A stretch of 64,000 nucleotides of DNA from Tsukamurella sp. 1534 (GCF_000312385.1 NZ_HE997626.1:1662711-1726710), one strand, 5' to 3'; shown: positions 15,621-24,272, counted from the stretch's first letter. Numbers and translations: made by a program. The notes: a model not told the origin generated them from the letters alone.

Positions 15621-18106
15621 GCGCCGCCGTCCTCACCGGCGGTATCGCCGCCGGCATCGACATTGCTGCCATCGCCTTCACTTGCTCTGCCGTCAGCCGG
15701 TGTGCCGCCCGCGGCAGTGCCTGCGGCGCCGCCTGCAGCGGTGCGCAGGGCCGATTCGTGGCTCCCGCGAGTCTGGATCTGCAGGATCGGCAGCCGATCG
15801 GCGGCGCCGGCACCGGTCACCGTCCCTGCAGTGTGGCGATGCCCGTCCTGGCCTGCGCAGCCCTGGTCTTTGCAGCCTTGGGTCTCGGTGGTGAGGCGGG
15901 TGATGATCTGCTCGAGCGAATGCAGCTCCCGCAGCCGCTGGTGCACCCAGATGTTGTCGTCGGTCAACTTCCGTCCGGTCCGGGCGTGGAACTGCTCGCG
16001 GCGGGCCTGCAGCAGCGCGGTGGTGGCCGCGTGCTGCGAGCGCAGTTCGTCGAGGTGTGTTGCGTCGGTCGCGAAATGCCCACAGGACAGGCAGGCGTTG
16101 CCCTTGTCGCAGGTCTTCACCGGCGGCAGTAGACACACCCCGTTAGGCAGGACCCGGTCGGTGCGCTTGGCCAGCTGGGTCATGTCGTAGATGTCGCTGG
16201 GGCTCAGGGCGATGTCGACGCCGCCGGCGCCGATCTTCTTGTGCTTGAGGAACTCCGCCTCCGACGTCGCGGCCAGGGTGGCGGCGTACCGGAGGGTCAT
16301 CTCGGGGCTCTTGTGCCCGAGGTAGCGCTGCACCACGTGCAAGGGCACCCCGTCGTTGAGGAGCTCGGTGGCGCGGGTGTGCCGCAGCCGGTGAGTCTGG
16401 GTGAACCGCAAGGCCCGCCCGGTGCTGTCGGTGAGTCCATGGATCCGATCGAGGTTGCTCAGCGCCTGCCGGTAGCTGTTGTAGGGGCGGTGTCGCCGGC
16501 CCTGGTGGTGATCGCGCAGCGGCACGAATAGGTACCGCGGTGACCAGTCCGGGTGCTGCGCGGCGAGCCAGGCCCGTTGCTCGGCGATGACGTTGACCAC
16601 GGCCTGCTCGATCAGGATCGTCGGGATCACCCCGTCGACCTTGGTCTGCTGGTACCGCAACTTCGCCACGAACACCCCGCTGTCACCAGCGTCGTCGCTG
16701 GCCACAGGCTCCCTCCCCACCCTGTCCCCAACCCGGTCCCCGGCCCTGTCGGGAACCCGGTCGTTAACCCCGCTGGTAACCTTGCTGGCAGCCCTGTTCG
16801 TGGGGTGCTCTGCCGGGTCGGTGGGTGGGCGTTCGAACCCGGGGATGGGCTCGATCGGGTCGACGTCGAGCATGAGGATCTCCGAGGCCCGCCGGCCGGT
16901 GAGGGCCTGCAGGAGCCAGATCCGTGCCGCCTGCGGGTCCCCGAGGCCGGCGACGAGGGAGACGGTGCCGTCGGGGTGGGTGAGCGTGACGTGGCGGCCG
17001 CGGTCGGTGGCGAGGACGTCGAGGTAGCACAGCATCCGCTGCAGATCTCCGGTGCTGTACCAGGTCAGTTCCCGGTTCCTCGGTGCGGCGCGGCGGCGGA
17101 ACGCCGGCCCCCACAGGCGGGTGTGCGCGGGTCCGACCTCGCCCCACCGGGCGATGCCGGTCGCCGCGGCCGCCTCCCCGGCGTGGTCGACCATGAATGT
17201 GTAGAACACCTGCGTCTGGGACACGGTCGCTTCGATCGCCGAGCCGGTCAGCCGTCGGTCCGGGCGGGCGGAGGCGGCCGGGCTGCGCAGCCATGCGGCG
17301 AACTCGGTGAAAATCGTGCGCAGCTGCGCGGGGTCATCGGCCAGGACCGGATCATCGGTGTGTCCGGTGTCGGTGAGGAACCGCCCCAGGTGCCGGGTCG
17401 CCATCCTCGAGCGTTCCACCGCGGAGGACCAGCGCAGCAGCTCGGCGGTGATGGACACGCGGAGCCAGAACCGTACCCCTTCGCGCAGCCACACCGGTTC
17501 GATGCCGCCGAGCCGGGCGGCCATGTCGTGGCTGGGTTCGTGTTCGCGTTGCGGGATCCGCGGATCGACCCGCAGGTCCCAGATGTCGTGCTCCCACCAG
17601 GAGCGGTCGGTGCATCGCACCGATAGGTACAGGTGCAGCTGCTCGATCAGGTGGGTGATGCTGCGGCGGGTGTTCACCGGTGGGAGCCGCTTGTTGCGGG
17701 CCTCGTAGGCGCGCAGGGCGTGCCGCAGCAGCGCCGCCGAGGTGAGGTCGGTGATCGACACTGGTGGATGCCCGTGCTCCCGAGTGAAGCTCTGGGTGGC
17801 GTGGGAGATCGCCTCGCAGCACCACCGCAGGTACGCCGGTTCGATCTTGCCGATCTGGTCGGTGTCGCACAGCCACACGAACCAGGCCACCTCCCGGGCG
17901 AACCGCGGCGGGCAGCCCTGCGGGGTGAAGTCCAGACGACGGCCGAGATAGCGCGAGTTCTGCCGGAACACCTCCCGGTGCTCGGGCGAGTCGATCTGGT
18001 AGATCGGCTCCCGCCACGCCGCCGGCACGAGGGCGGCTTGCGCCTGCCAGGTGAACGCGGTCGCCGCCGCCGCCGACAACCGCGGCGCAGGCTCAGGGGT
18101 GGTCAT
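15617..18106 (-). CDS. tnpB: Large tyrosine recombinase, TnpB-like
   Basis: Site-specific recombinase of 829 residues. The catalytic block shows the first Arg in LTGRRASEIL (about residue 400), HRLRHTRATELL, YLGHKSPEMTLRYA with the His and the nucleophile Tyr. An N-terminal core-binding domain precedes it, and a C-terminal part with five or six Cys (LLPPVKTCDKGNACLSCGHF) may form a zinc finger, as in Tn554 TnpB-type enzymes. A low-complexity insert with repeated DRVGDRVG units lies between strands of the catalytic domain near residues 445-475. It overlaps tnpA by 14 bp and tnpC by 4 bp. It should act with TnpA on the element ends. Confidence 0.88.
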   Translation of the reverse strand: MTTPEPAPRLSAAAATAFTWQAQAALVPAAWREPIYQIDSPEHREVFRQNSRYLGRRLDFTPQGCPPRFAREVAWFVWLCDTDQIGKIEPAYLRWCCEAISHATQSFTREHGHPPVSITDLTSAALLRHALRAYEARNKRLPPVNTRRSITHLIEQLHLYLSVRCTDRSWWEHDIWDLRVDPRIPQREHEPSHDMAARLGGIEPVWLREGVRFWLRVSITAELLRWSSAVERSRMATRHLGRFLTDTGHTDDPVLADDPAQLRTIFTEFAAWLRSPAASARPDRRLTGSAIEATVSQTQVFYTFMVDHAGEAAAATGIARWGEVGPAHTRLWGPAFRRRAAPRNRELTWYSTGDLQRMLCYLDVLATDRGRHVTLTHPDGTVSLVAGLGDPQAARIWLLQALTGRRASEILMLDVDPIEPIPGFERPPTDPAEHPTNRAASKVTSGVNDRVPDRAGDRVGDRVGREPVASDDAGDSGVFVAKLRYQQTKVDGVIPTILIEQAVVNVIAEQRAWLAAQHPDWSPRYLFVPLRDHHQGRRHRPYNSYRQALSNLDRIHGLTDSTGRALRFTQTHRLRHTRATELLNDGVPLHVVQRYLGHKSPEMTLRYAATLAATSEAEFLKHKKIGAGGVDIALSPSDIYDMTQLAKRTDRVLPNGVCLLPPVKTCDKGNACLSCGHFATDATHLDELRSQHAATTALLQARREQFHARTGRKLTDDNIWVHQRLRELHSLEQIITRLTTETQGCKDQGCAGQDGHRHTAGTVTGAGAADRLPILQIQTRGSHESALRTAAGGAAGTAAGGTPADGRASEGDGSNVDAGGDTAGEDGGA

Positions 18107-19349
18107 CGTGCAGGCCTTTCCATCCGGCGACGTAGTTGCGCCACTGCGCGATCGACCGCATCTCGGCGTCCTCAGTGACCCACCCGTAGGTCGACAGGGT
18201 GGTCTGCACGTCCGCGTGGCCGAGCCTGCGCATCACCACGTGCGGAGCGACACCGGAGAGCAGCAACGCCGTCGCGTGAGTGTGGCGGAGCCAGTGCGGC
18301 GTCCACCCCGGCTGCAGCGCCCGCTGCCCAGGCTCTGCGTCGGTGTGGGTGGCTGTGTCGGTGTCGGGGTGGTTGCAGCGGCGGGTGATCGACCGAACCG
18401 CCGCGTACACCGTTTCCGGCCGCATCGGCGCGAACCGGGTGCCGTGGGTGAGGTTGACGAACACGAAATGCGTACTGAAACCAGGCACTTCCAGATCGGC
18501 GCCGTCATCGATCAACGCCCACACGTACTCCGAGTACAGGGCCGCTAGATCGTCGCCGACGTAGATCCGCCGCGGCCCGGTCTTGCATCGCACCTCGTGT
18601 GGGTGGTCCTGGCGGCCGGCGACCTCCACATACGGGGTGCCACCGCCACCGATGTGGAAATCGTGATGCCGCAACGACAACGACTCACCGAGCCGCATCC
18701 CGGTCTCAACGAGGATCGCGAATAGCAGCCGGTTCCGCAGCCCGGGACCGGCGCCGGACCAGCGGGTGCCGTCATGGGTGGCGCACGCGTTGAGGATCGC
18801 CGTGACCTCCCGCGGCAACAGCACAGGGGTGGCGGACCGGTTGGGTTGCCGTACCCGGTAGATCGGGTGATCGGTGGGTTGGCTGGGGCCGACACCGTCG
18901 AGGAACCCGACGTACCGGGACCGTCGCCGCCACTGCCCGTGCGAGGTGAACAGCTTCTCGTACGGGCCCAGCAGATGGTGCGCGTCGGCCTGGAATCGGT
19001 AGAAGCTGAGCACCGCGGTCGCCCGCAGCTGCACCGTCGCCGTCGACGACCCGCCGACGATCTCGGGGCCGATCCGCCGGGTCCCGGGCAGATCCCCCGT
19101 CCGCAGGAACGTCAGGAACTGCCCGAACAAGGTGGTGGGAAACTCATCCCACCGGTGCCCACTGTGATCGAGCACCGTCCACCACTGCGCCAACCCCGCC
19201 GCGTACGCGCGGACCGTGTTCGGTGACGCCGCGCTCGCCGTGAGGAACCGCAGGTACTCCCGGGCCGGTTTGATCGGCCGGTCCAGCTCGTCGACCACGA
19301 TGTACGTGCCCGGCCGGTCCGGGTACCGCACCCGCTGCACCTTCGCCAC
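18093..19349 (-). CDS. tnpA: Tyrosine recombinase/integrase, TnpA-like
   Basis: Recombinase of 418 residues. An N-terminal SAM-like core-binding domain (about 20-150) precedes the catalytic domain with Arg in TGMRLGESL, HWLRHTHATALL, RRLGHADVQTTLSTYGW giving HxxR, His and the Tyr nucleophile. It is first in the leftward tnpA-tnpB-tnpC module. In Tn554-type elements the two recombinases work together in site-specific insertion. Start at ATG 19349 gives the usual short N-terminal arm. Completeness of the motifs suggests an active enzyme. Confidence 0.9.
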   Translation of the reverse strand: MAKVQRVRYPDRPGTYIVVDELDRPIKPAREYLRFLTASAASPNTVRAYAAGLAQWWTVLDHSGHRWDEFPTTLFGQFLTFLRTGDLPGTRRIGPEIVGGSSTATVQLRATAVLSFYRFQADAHHLLGPYEKLFTSHGQWRRRSRYVGFLDGVGPSQPTDHPIYRVRQPNRSATPVLLPREVTAILNACATHDGTRWSGAGPGLRNRLLFAILVETGMRLGESLSLRHHDFHIGGGGTPYVEVAGRQDHPHEVRCKTGPRRIYVGDDLAALYSEYVWALIDDGADLEVPGFSTHFVFVNLTHGTRFAPMRPETVYAAVRSITRRCNHPDTDTATHTDAEPGQRALQPGWTPHWLRHTHATALLLSGVAPHVVMRRLGHADVQTTLSTYGWVTEDAEMRSIAQWRNYVAGWKGLHDDHP

Positions 19350-19375
19350 CGTCCCGCCCGCCTACATGTCTCGGG

Positions 19376-20644
19376 TCAGGCTCGCCGGGACCGCTGCTGG
19401 AACCGCCGGAAGTCGATCACATCCGCTGAACCGTCAGCGGCATCCCGGTCCTCACCCCGCGCACCTGCGACGGTGTCGACGGCCGGAGCCGAGGGAGCCG
19501 CGGCGGAGGAGGCGGTGGGGGACGAGGTGGTGGAGGGGGCGGGCCGCTGCCCGACCAGGAAATCCGCGAGGATATCGCCCGGGAAGATCAGGTCGTAGGT
19601 CGCCAACAACTGCGGCGACTGCACGGAAAAGCCCAACTCGATCCACTTGCTCAGCAAACGCGGCCGCTCCACGGCCCGGTCGTCCCAGCCCGGCTCGGTC
19701 CGGCCCCAGGTCCGGCCCGTATCCGGGTTGACCCGTTGGTAGAGCTGCTTCTGCAAGCTGCGGAACCGGTCGTCGTCGAGCACGCCACCGGTGTGCAGGT
19801 GCCGTAGCAACGCGCCGATCGAAATGCCCCACTTCTGCTTGACCGGCACCAACGACATCAGCGACGGCGTCCGCGTAACCTCCTTGCGTACCTGCGCCAA
19901 CGGGGCGAGCAACTCCGAGGCGAACCGCGACGCTTGCTCCTCCTTGTCCTCTGTGACATCGCCGCTCCAGTGCAAGCTCAAGTGGCCCAACTCATGGGCG
20001 AGAGTCCACCGTGTCCGCTCCCAGGATGTCGACTGCCGCACTACGATCAGCGGCCGCGCCTTGAACTCACCGACCCGTGTCGAATACCCGAGGTGCTTCT
20101 CCGAGGCGGCCGCGCCGCCGTCGCCGTCGCGCAGGGTCGCGGCAGCGAGCATCCGCCGCATCACGATCGGCACACCCGCGTGCTCGATGTTGTGGGTCAG
20201 GTAGTCGATCGGCTCGTCCCGGCCCACGCCGAGCGCATCACGTACCCGCCCGGCCGCCTCCGCGACCGGCACCGACGGATCGACCATCGGGATCTTCACC
20301 GCCGGCAGCTGCCACCGCGAATGCAACTCGTCGAGGAACTCCCCGACCATCGAAGCGAAATCCGTCAGGTACTCCTGCTCGGTCTTCGTCGTCGACTGCG
20401 GCGCCCGAAACAGCAAGTCCGATGGGTGGATCCGCATCGGCGGCTCCGTGGTGAAGAACCGTGGCGGGAACCGCAGAATCGTCGTAAACGCCTCCAGTTC
20501 ATCGGTACTGATCTCGCTAGTGATCGACTTCTCCAAACGGGTCAGTCGCGCCGCCGACGGCCATCCCAACTCAGCTGCCAGCGCTTTCGCGGTCATCTTC
20601 CGCATGATCCGGGCTTGACGCACCCGGCGTCCGTATACGTTCAC
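19376..20644 (-). CDS. XRE regulator fused to ImmA/IrrE metallopeptidase domain
   Basis: About 422 residues. Residues 5-60 form a Cro/CI-type helix-turn-helix (VRQARIMRKMTAKALAAELG); the ImmA/IrrE peptidase follows with zinc motif HELGH in LAHELGHLSLHW and a downstream Glu in EEQASRFASELLAP. A disordered Ala/Pro-rich tail ends the protein. Such proteins cleave repressors or antitoxins and regulate mobile elements or toxin-antitoxin pairs. GTG 20644 has AGGG upstream at good spacing; ATG 20656 is also in frame without one. It sits 26 bp upstream of tnpA, and the gene at 20718 precedes it, so it may regulate element transfer or be part of a two-gene defence/TA-like unit. Confidence 0.87.
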   Translation of the reverse strand: MNVYGRRVRQARIMRKMTAKALAAELGWPSAARLTRLEKSITSEISTDELEAFTTILRFPPRFFTTEPPMRIHPSDLLFRAPQSTTKTEQEYLTDFASMVGEFLDELHSRWQLPAVKIPMVDPSVPVAEAAGRVRDALGVGRDEPIDYLTHNIEHAGVPIVMRRMLAAATLRDGDGGAAASEKHLGYSTRVGEFKARPLIVVRQSTSWERTRWTLAHELGHLSLHWSGDVTEDKEEQASRFASELLAPLAQVRKEVTRTPSLMSLVPVKQKWGISIGALLRHLHTGGVLDDDRFRSLQKQLYQRVNPDTGRTWGRTEPGWDDRAVERPRLLSKWIELGFSVQSPQLLATYDLIFPGDILADFLVGQRPAPSTTSSPTASSAAAPSAPAVDTVAGARGEDRDAADGSADVIDFRRFQQRSRRA

Positions 20645-20717
20645 CGTCGCCCTCATTGCACATCCGATTCAACGCTGCAGGTCCCCGCTGCATACCAGTT
20701 TCCCCCTGCTATGACGG

Positions 20718-21533
20718 CTACGCAGGCGTGGGCGTGGTATCCGGCCCACCGTCGTCGTGGTCGTCGCCGGTGCCCTGGGCGCGCTTGTCGTAGGTCCCGA
20801 AGTCGTCCGACGGGGCGCCGCCGATCGGCTTCGGCTTCTGCAGTCCGTAGAACGGTGACTCCTCCACCGGAGGGAACGGCACCAACGCCAAGATCTCCGC
20901 ACTGGCCGGGTTGTCCACCCCACGAACCACCGCCAGGTGCAGCGCCTCCAACGTTGTGTTGTCCGTCGTCGACCACAACGCGAAGATGCCGTCGTGCTCG
21001 CGTTGCTCCTCGTCGTCCCCGCTGGTGCTCCGCTTCGCGGGCTTGGGGATCTGGCCAGGTCCGGCGAACAGATTCATCTGCTCCGGCCGCAGCCCGCCGT
21101 TCGCGATCTTCTGCTCGACCTCCGGCGGCAGCACGACCTCCCGGTCGACCGCCGCCTGCAGATGCCTGGATAGAAACTTCCGGAGCCGAAACTCCGTACC
21201 CAGATTCACAAACACGGCGCCGCCGCCCTGGCCCCGGATGCACCGCAGATTGACTCCGGGCCTGTCGTTGCGTTCGTTCTTCCAGATATCGCGCATCGTG
21301 TGCCGCACCGCCGAACAGAACGCATCGCCGGACACCTCCGCCGGATCCGCATGTCGCGGAGACCACATCTCCCCGACCTCGGTGATCGCCACCGGCAGAT
21401 CGAGACGCACGGTCGCCAACGCGGGACGATGCTGCTCGACGAACGCCTCGAGTGTCTTCTGAAGCTCCCCATGGAGTGCCATAGCGAAATAATTGCACGG
21501 AAACCCTCCACTCGCAAGAGGCTCGCCCACCAT
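20718..21533 (-). CDS. Hypothetical protein paired with XRE-ImmA gene
   Basis: Up to 271 residues, unrecognised. The central part is basic with Cys (VNLRCIRGQGGGAVFVNLG, about residues 95-115), the C-terminal region is acidic and disordered, ending in a DDHDDGGPD run. No membrane segment. GTG/ATG choice is open: ATG 21533 and ATG 21482 both lack a good ribosome site, and the latter would begin MALHGELQ. Genes immediately upstream of XRE-ImmA proteins are often the partner (toxin or substrate), and this placement is the only hint to function. It lies right at the island edge. Confidence 0.6.
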   Translation of the reverse strand: MVGEPLASGGFPCNYFAMALHGELQKTLEAFVEQHRPALATVRLDLPVAITEVGEMWSPRHADPAEVSGDAFCSAVRHTMRDIWKNERNDRPGVNLRCIRGQGGGAVFVNLGTEFRLRKFLSRHLQAAVDREVVLPPEVEQKIANGGLRPEQMNLFAGPGQIPKPAKRSTSGDDEEQREHDGIFALWSTTDNTTLEALHLAVVRGVDNPASAEILALVPFPPVEESPFYGLQKPKPIGGAPSDDFGTYDKRAQGTGDDHDDGGPDTTPTPA

Positions 21534-21574
21534 CGCGTTTTACGGTAGACCCGACCACTGACATGCATCTAATC

Positions 21575-21644
21575 CTACATGTAGTGGACGATTAAAACCA
21601 GCTCTGACTAGGATGAATTACCGTGTCGTGCAGGGAAATTACCG
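21575..21644. repeat. Island terminus: palindrome CTACATGTAG and direct repeat AATTACCG
   Basis: An AT-richer stretch before the tadA junction holds a 10-bp palindrome CTACATGTAG (21575-21584) and two AATTACCG copies (21616-21623 and 21637-21644, 21 bp apart, two helical turns). Paired sites at the end of a recombinase-bearing element are what subterminal recombinase binding sites look like. The last copy ends within about 5 bp of the first recognisable tadA codon. Confidence 0.4.
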
Positions 21645-21648
21645 ATAA

Positions 21649-21834
21649 GGAATCCAGGTGGTGTTCGCGGTGCATCGCAGCCCGTCGGGCAGGCGCGGCC
21701 TGCGCAGCATCGGCGTCGTCGAGCGCGGCGGCGACGGTTTCGTCGGCGTCCGCGCGGCGTGGGAGCGGGACGGCGGGTTCACGCCGGCGTTCGCGGGCCT
21801 GCGGGCGCTCCTGGACGAACGCGAGGCGCTCTGA
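21649..21834 (+). pseudogene. tadA: C-terminal remnant of tadA (type IV pilus/Tad secretion ATPase)
   Basis: About 60 codons reading GIQVVFAVHRSPSGRRGL then RSIGVVERG and ending LRALLDEREAL match the C-terminal beta strands of TadA/CpaF ATPases, where a VHV-R-GRR-V-IGVL pattern is usual. In-frame TAA at 21646-21648 and unrelated DNA precede it, so Walker motifs and the whole catalytic core are missing. The stop overlaps the tadB start (TGATG), as in an intact tad operon. A GTG at 21658 with AAGGA upstream could still start a short peptide and keep tadB translation coupled. Loss of TadA would disable pilus assembly unless another copy exists. Confidence 0.75.
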
Positions 21835-22700
21835 TGGTGATTCCGGTACTCCTGTTGGCGGCCGCGGCCCTGGTCTGGCCCGGCGGTCCGGCGGCGGCGC
21901 GGCTGCGAGCGGGTTCGGCCACGCGGTCGCGGGCCGCGCTCCGCTGGGGATGGCTGGCGGCGGCCCTGCCCGCCGGCGCCCTGCTGATCGGCCCGGCCCA
22001 GGCCCTCGCCGCCGCGCTGGCGGCGGGCACCGCGCGGGAGCTGTGGTCCCGTTCGCGCGTCCGGCGGGAGGAGGCGCAGTGGCTGTCCGCCGTGCTCGCG
22101 GGCGTGGACGCGATGGTGGCGGAGCTGTCCGTCGGCGCGCACCCCGCGGCGGCCTGCGCCGCCGCGGGACGGGACGCCGACGACCCGCGGATCCGTGCCG
22201 TGTTCGCCGAGATGGCGGGCCGCGCGGAGCTCGGCGGGGATGTGGCGGCGGGCCTGCGCCGGCACCAGGGCGAGAGCGCGGCATGGGGACGGATCGCGGC
22301 GGCCTGGGAGACGGGGACGCGGCACGGGATCGGGATGGGCGACCTGCTGGGTTCGGTCCGCGATGACCTTCGTGCCCGCGAACGCTATACGCAGCGAGCA
22401 CATTCCGCGCTGGCCGGTGCCCGCGCCACCGCGCAGGTACTCGCGGCGCTGCCCGTACTCGGGGTCGCGATGGGGCAGCTGATCGGTGCGGACCCTCTCG
22501 GGCTCCTGCTCCGCACCGGCGCGGGTGGCACGCTGCTCGTGGTCGGCGTGTGCCTCACGTCCGCCGGGCTGCTGTGGTCGCGCGCCATCGCCGACGGTGC
22601 CGCGGGACTCCCCGCCGCCGCTCAGAGCGTCGCCACCCGGAGCGGCGGGGCGAAGAGTGCCGGCGTGCGGAGTGCCGGCACGCAGGGCGGTGGGGCATGA
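21834..22700 (+). CDS. tadB: Tad pilus inner-membrane platform protein TadB
   Basis: Type II secretion F-like membrane protein, 288 residues. Two N-terminal hydrophobic segments, a cytoplasmic domain with the recurring AWETGTRHGIGMGDLL pattern (F domain), then two C-terminal membrane segments (about 205-260). ATG 21834 overlaps the tadA remnant stop. The tail after the last membrane segment has Ser/Gly-rich near-repeats (RSGGAKSAGVRSAGTQ). It would form the assembly platform with TadC, powered by TadA, which is missing here. Confidence 0.85.
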   Translation: MVIPVLLLAAAALVWPGGPAAARLRAGSATRSRAALRWGWLAAALPAGALLIGPAQALAAALAAGTARELWSRSRVRREEAQWLSAVLAGVDAMVAELSVGAHPAAACAAAGRDADDPRIRAVFAEMAGRAELGGDVAAGLRRHQGESAAWGRIAAAWETGTRHGIGMGDLLGSVRDDLRARERYTQRAHSALAGARATAQVLAALPVLGVAMGQLIGADPLGLLLRTGAGGTLLVVGVCLTSAGLLWSRAIADGAAGLPAAAQSVATRSGGAKSAGVRSAGTQGGGA

Positions 22701-23302
22701 GCGGCCACGGCCCCCTCGCGGCGGCGCTGGTCCTGATCGCCGTCGCGTTCGCGGTGCTGCCGGTGGCCGCCCGGTCTCGGCTCGGCGCGTGCGTCGCGGA
22801 ACCGGAGGGGCGCGGGTCGCGGGTTCCCCGGCTGCCCCGGAGGGCGCCGAAACCGGATCCGTTCGAGGCGGCCGCCGCCTACGACCTGTTCGCGGTGTGC
22901 CTGCGCGCGGGAATGCCGACGGCCGATGCGTCGCGGGCCGTCGCGGGATCCGCACCCGCTGCACTGGCCGCGGTCCTGTCCAGGTCCGCCGAGCTGCTGG
23001 CGCTGGGTTCGGATCCGGAGGCCGCATGGCGCAACGATTCCGACGACCCGCAGGTGAGTGCGCTGACCCGCATGCTGCGACGGTCCGCCCGCGCGGGCTC
23101 GTCACCGGCGGCGGGCCTCGCGGACCTGGCGCGCGCCGAACGCGCGCAGGCGGAGGACCGCGCCGTCGCGGCCGGCGAACGCGCGGGCGTCGCGGTCGCG
23201 GGGCCACTCGGACTGTGCTTCCTTCCGGCGTTCGTATGCCTCGGCATCGTGCCGGTCGTGATGGGACTCGCCGGCACGGTGCTCGGCGACGGGCTGCTGT
23301 GA
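22697..23302 (+). CDS. tadC: Tad pilus platform protein TadC
   Basis: A 201-residue F-domain membrane protein, shorter than typical TadC, as in mycobacteria. N-terminal membrane helix, cytoplasmic four-helix domain with FAVCLRAGMPTADA and the second GLADLARAER block, then a closing hydrophobic pair LGLCFLPAFVCLGIVPVV. ATGA overlap with tadB. It pairs with TadB as the inner-membrane platform. Confidence 0.82.
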   Translation: MSGHGPLAAALVLIAVAFAVLPVAARSRLGACVAEPEGRGSRVPRLPRRAPKPDPFEAAAAYDLFAVCLRAGMPTADASRAVAGSAPAALAAVLSRSAELLALGSDPEAAWRNDSDDPQVSALTRMLRRSARAGSSPAAGLADLARAERAQAEDRAVAAGERAGVAVAGPLGLCFLPAFVCLGIVPVVMGLAGTVLGDGLL

Positions 23303-23327
23303 GGCGGCTCGAGGAAAGGGGGATGGA

Positions 23328-23522
23328 ATGTGGATTCGATTGCGGTGCAGGATGACCGAGATGATGCTGCAGGAGGAGGGGATGTCGACCGTGGAATACG
23401 CGATCGGTACCGTGGCCGCCGCGGCGTTCGGCGCGGTGCTCTACGGAGTGGTCACCGGGGACAACATCATCAGCGGCCTCACGTCGATCATCGGCAAGGC
23501 GCTGGGCACCTCCACCGGTTAG
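23328..23522 (+). CDS. Flp-type pilin-like protein (DUF4244)
   Basis: A 64-residue prepilin-like protein: a short basic N-terminus, the processing site EEGMSTVEYAIG with Gly before Met and Glu at +5, and one hydrophobic helix (about residues 24-44). DUF4244 proteins occupy the pilin position in actinobacterial tad loci. ATG 23328 has GAGGAAAGGGGG just upstream. It is followed at once by the tadE-like frame, whose initiation is odd. Confidence 0.85.
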   Translation: MWIRLRCRMTEMMLQEEGMSTVEYAIGTVAAAAFGAVLYGVVTGDNIISGLTSIIGKALGTSTG

Positions 23523-23851
23523 CGGGCGACGCGGGCGCGGTCACCGTCGAGGCCGCGTTCGCGGTCGCCGGCCTGGTCACGGTCCTGGTGTTCAGCGTGG
23601 GAGCGATCGTCGGGGTCACGGCGCACGTGCGGTGCGTCGACGCCGCCCGGGAGGCGGCACGGCTCGCCGCCCGCGGGGACGACGCCGGCGCCTCGCGCGC
23701 GGTGTCCGCGGTCGGCCCGCCGGGGGCGGCGATCTCGTCGAGGCGCGACGGTGACTCGGTGACGGTGCAGGTCAGAGCCCCGGTTCCGGTGCTGCCGGGA
23801 CTGACGCTCACTGCCACCGCCGTCGCGGCGGTGGAGCCGGGTGAGGGGTGA
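23522..23851 (+). CDS. tadE: TadE-like pseudopilin, no canonical start codon
   Basis: The frame reads AGDAGAVTVEAAFAVAGL onward, a class III pseudopilin signal with TVEAA, one membrane helix and a short exported domain, about 109 residues. It directly follows the pilin stop (23520-23522) in the -1 frame. No ATG, GTG or TTG lies in frame between the pilin's own first codon (GTG 23330) and TVEAA; starting there would read the whole pilin gene out of frame. A missing base, a non-standard start or -1 frameshifting from the pilin would explain it. The stop overlaps the next gene (TGATG). The start given is nominal. Confidence 0.65.
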   Translation, partial: AGDAGAVTVEAAFAVAGLVTVLVFSVGAIVGVTAHVRCVDAAREAARLAARGDDAGASRAVSAVGPPGAAISSRRDGDSVTVQVRAPVPVLPGLTLTATAVAAVEPGEG

Positions 23852-24210
23852 TGCGCATGCTGCGGGAGGCGGCCGCGCGCGAGGACGGCGTGGCCACGGT
23901 GCTGGCTGCCGTGATGATCGCCGCGATCGTGGCGGTCGCCGTCATGGTGGTCGACGTGGGCGCGGCGGTGTCGGCGCGGCACCGGGCGCAGTCGGCGGCG
24001 GACCTCGCCGCGCTGGCGGGCGCGGCGAGTGCCGTCGACGCGGAGGCGGCGTGCGCCGCCGCGGCCCGGTTCGCGCGGGCGAACTCGGCGGATCTGGCCG
24101 CGTGCGCGGTGCAGGAGTTCGCGGTGACGGTGCGCGTGCGCGTCCCGGTGTCCTTCGCGGCCTTCGGATCCGGTGAGGCCGTCGCGTTCGCCCGTGCGGG
24201 CCCGCGGTGA
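23851..24210 (+). CDS. Rv3654c/TadE-like pseudopilin-associated protein
   Basis: A 119-residue protein with GVATVLAAVMIAAIVAVAVMVVD as membrane anchor, followed by an Ala-rich helix with RHRAQSAADLAALAGA, the signature of the TadE-like proteins that follow TadE in mycobacterial tad operons. ATG 23851 overlaps the tadE stop; GTG 23848 is an alternative. It may be a minor pseudopilin. The next gene is likely not part of the pilus system. Confidence 0.8.
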   Translation: MRMLREAAAREDGVATVLAAVMIAAIVAVAVMVVDVGAAVSARHRAQSAADLAALAGAASAVDAEAACAAAARFARANSADLAACAVQEFAVTVRVRVPVSFAAFGSGEAVAFARAGPR

Positions 24211-24272
24211 CCGCGCCGGCCGGTGTGCCGCGTTGGGCTGCGCACCGTCGGCGCACGGCGCACACTGGAGCG

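Larger units (their letters stand above)
1..21648. mobile_element. Accessory genomic island (copper resistance plus recombinase module), right end
   Basis: This stretch carries copper-handling genes, a decayed antitoxin-like gene, a three-gene tyrosine recombinase module and an XRE/ImmA-type gene. Immediately to its right, tadA survives only as its C-terminal ~60 codons, in a block otherwise syntenic with Mycobacteriales backbone. The right edge is therefore placed at about 21,645-21,650, where homology to TadA starts abruptly after an in-frame TAA. The left edge lies outside the window, so the extent of the mobile unit and whether the recombinases moved all of it are inferences. Confidence 0.6.

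Noticed and set aside
16690-16800. CRISPR-like or tandem repeat in tnpB
   Set aside because: Short imperfect GTCCCC/CCGGTC repeats are coding for a low-complexity DRVGDRVG insert in frame; no spacers.
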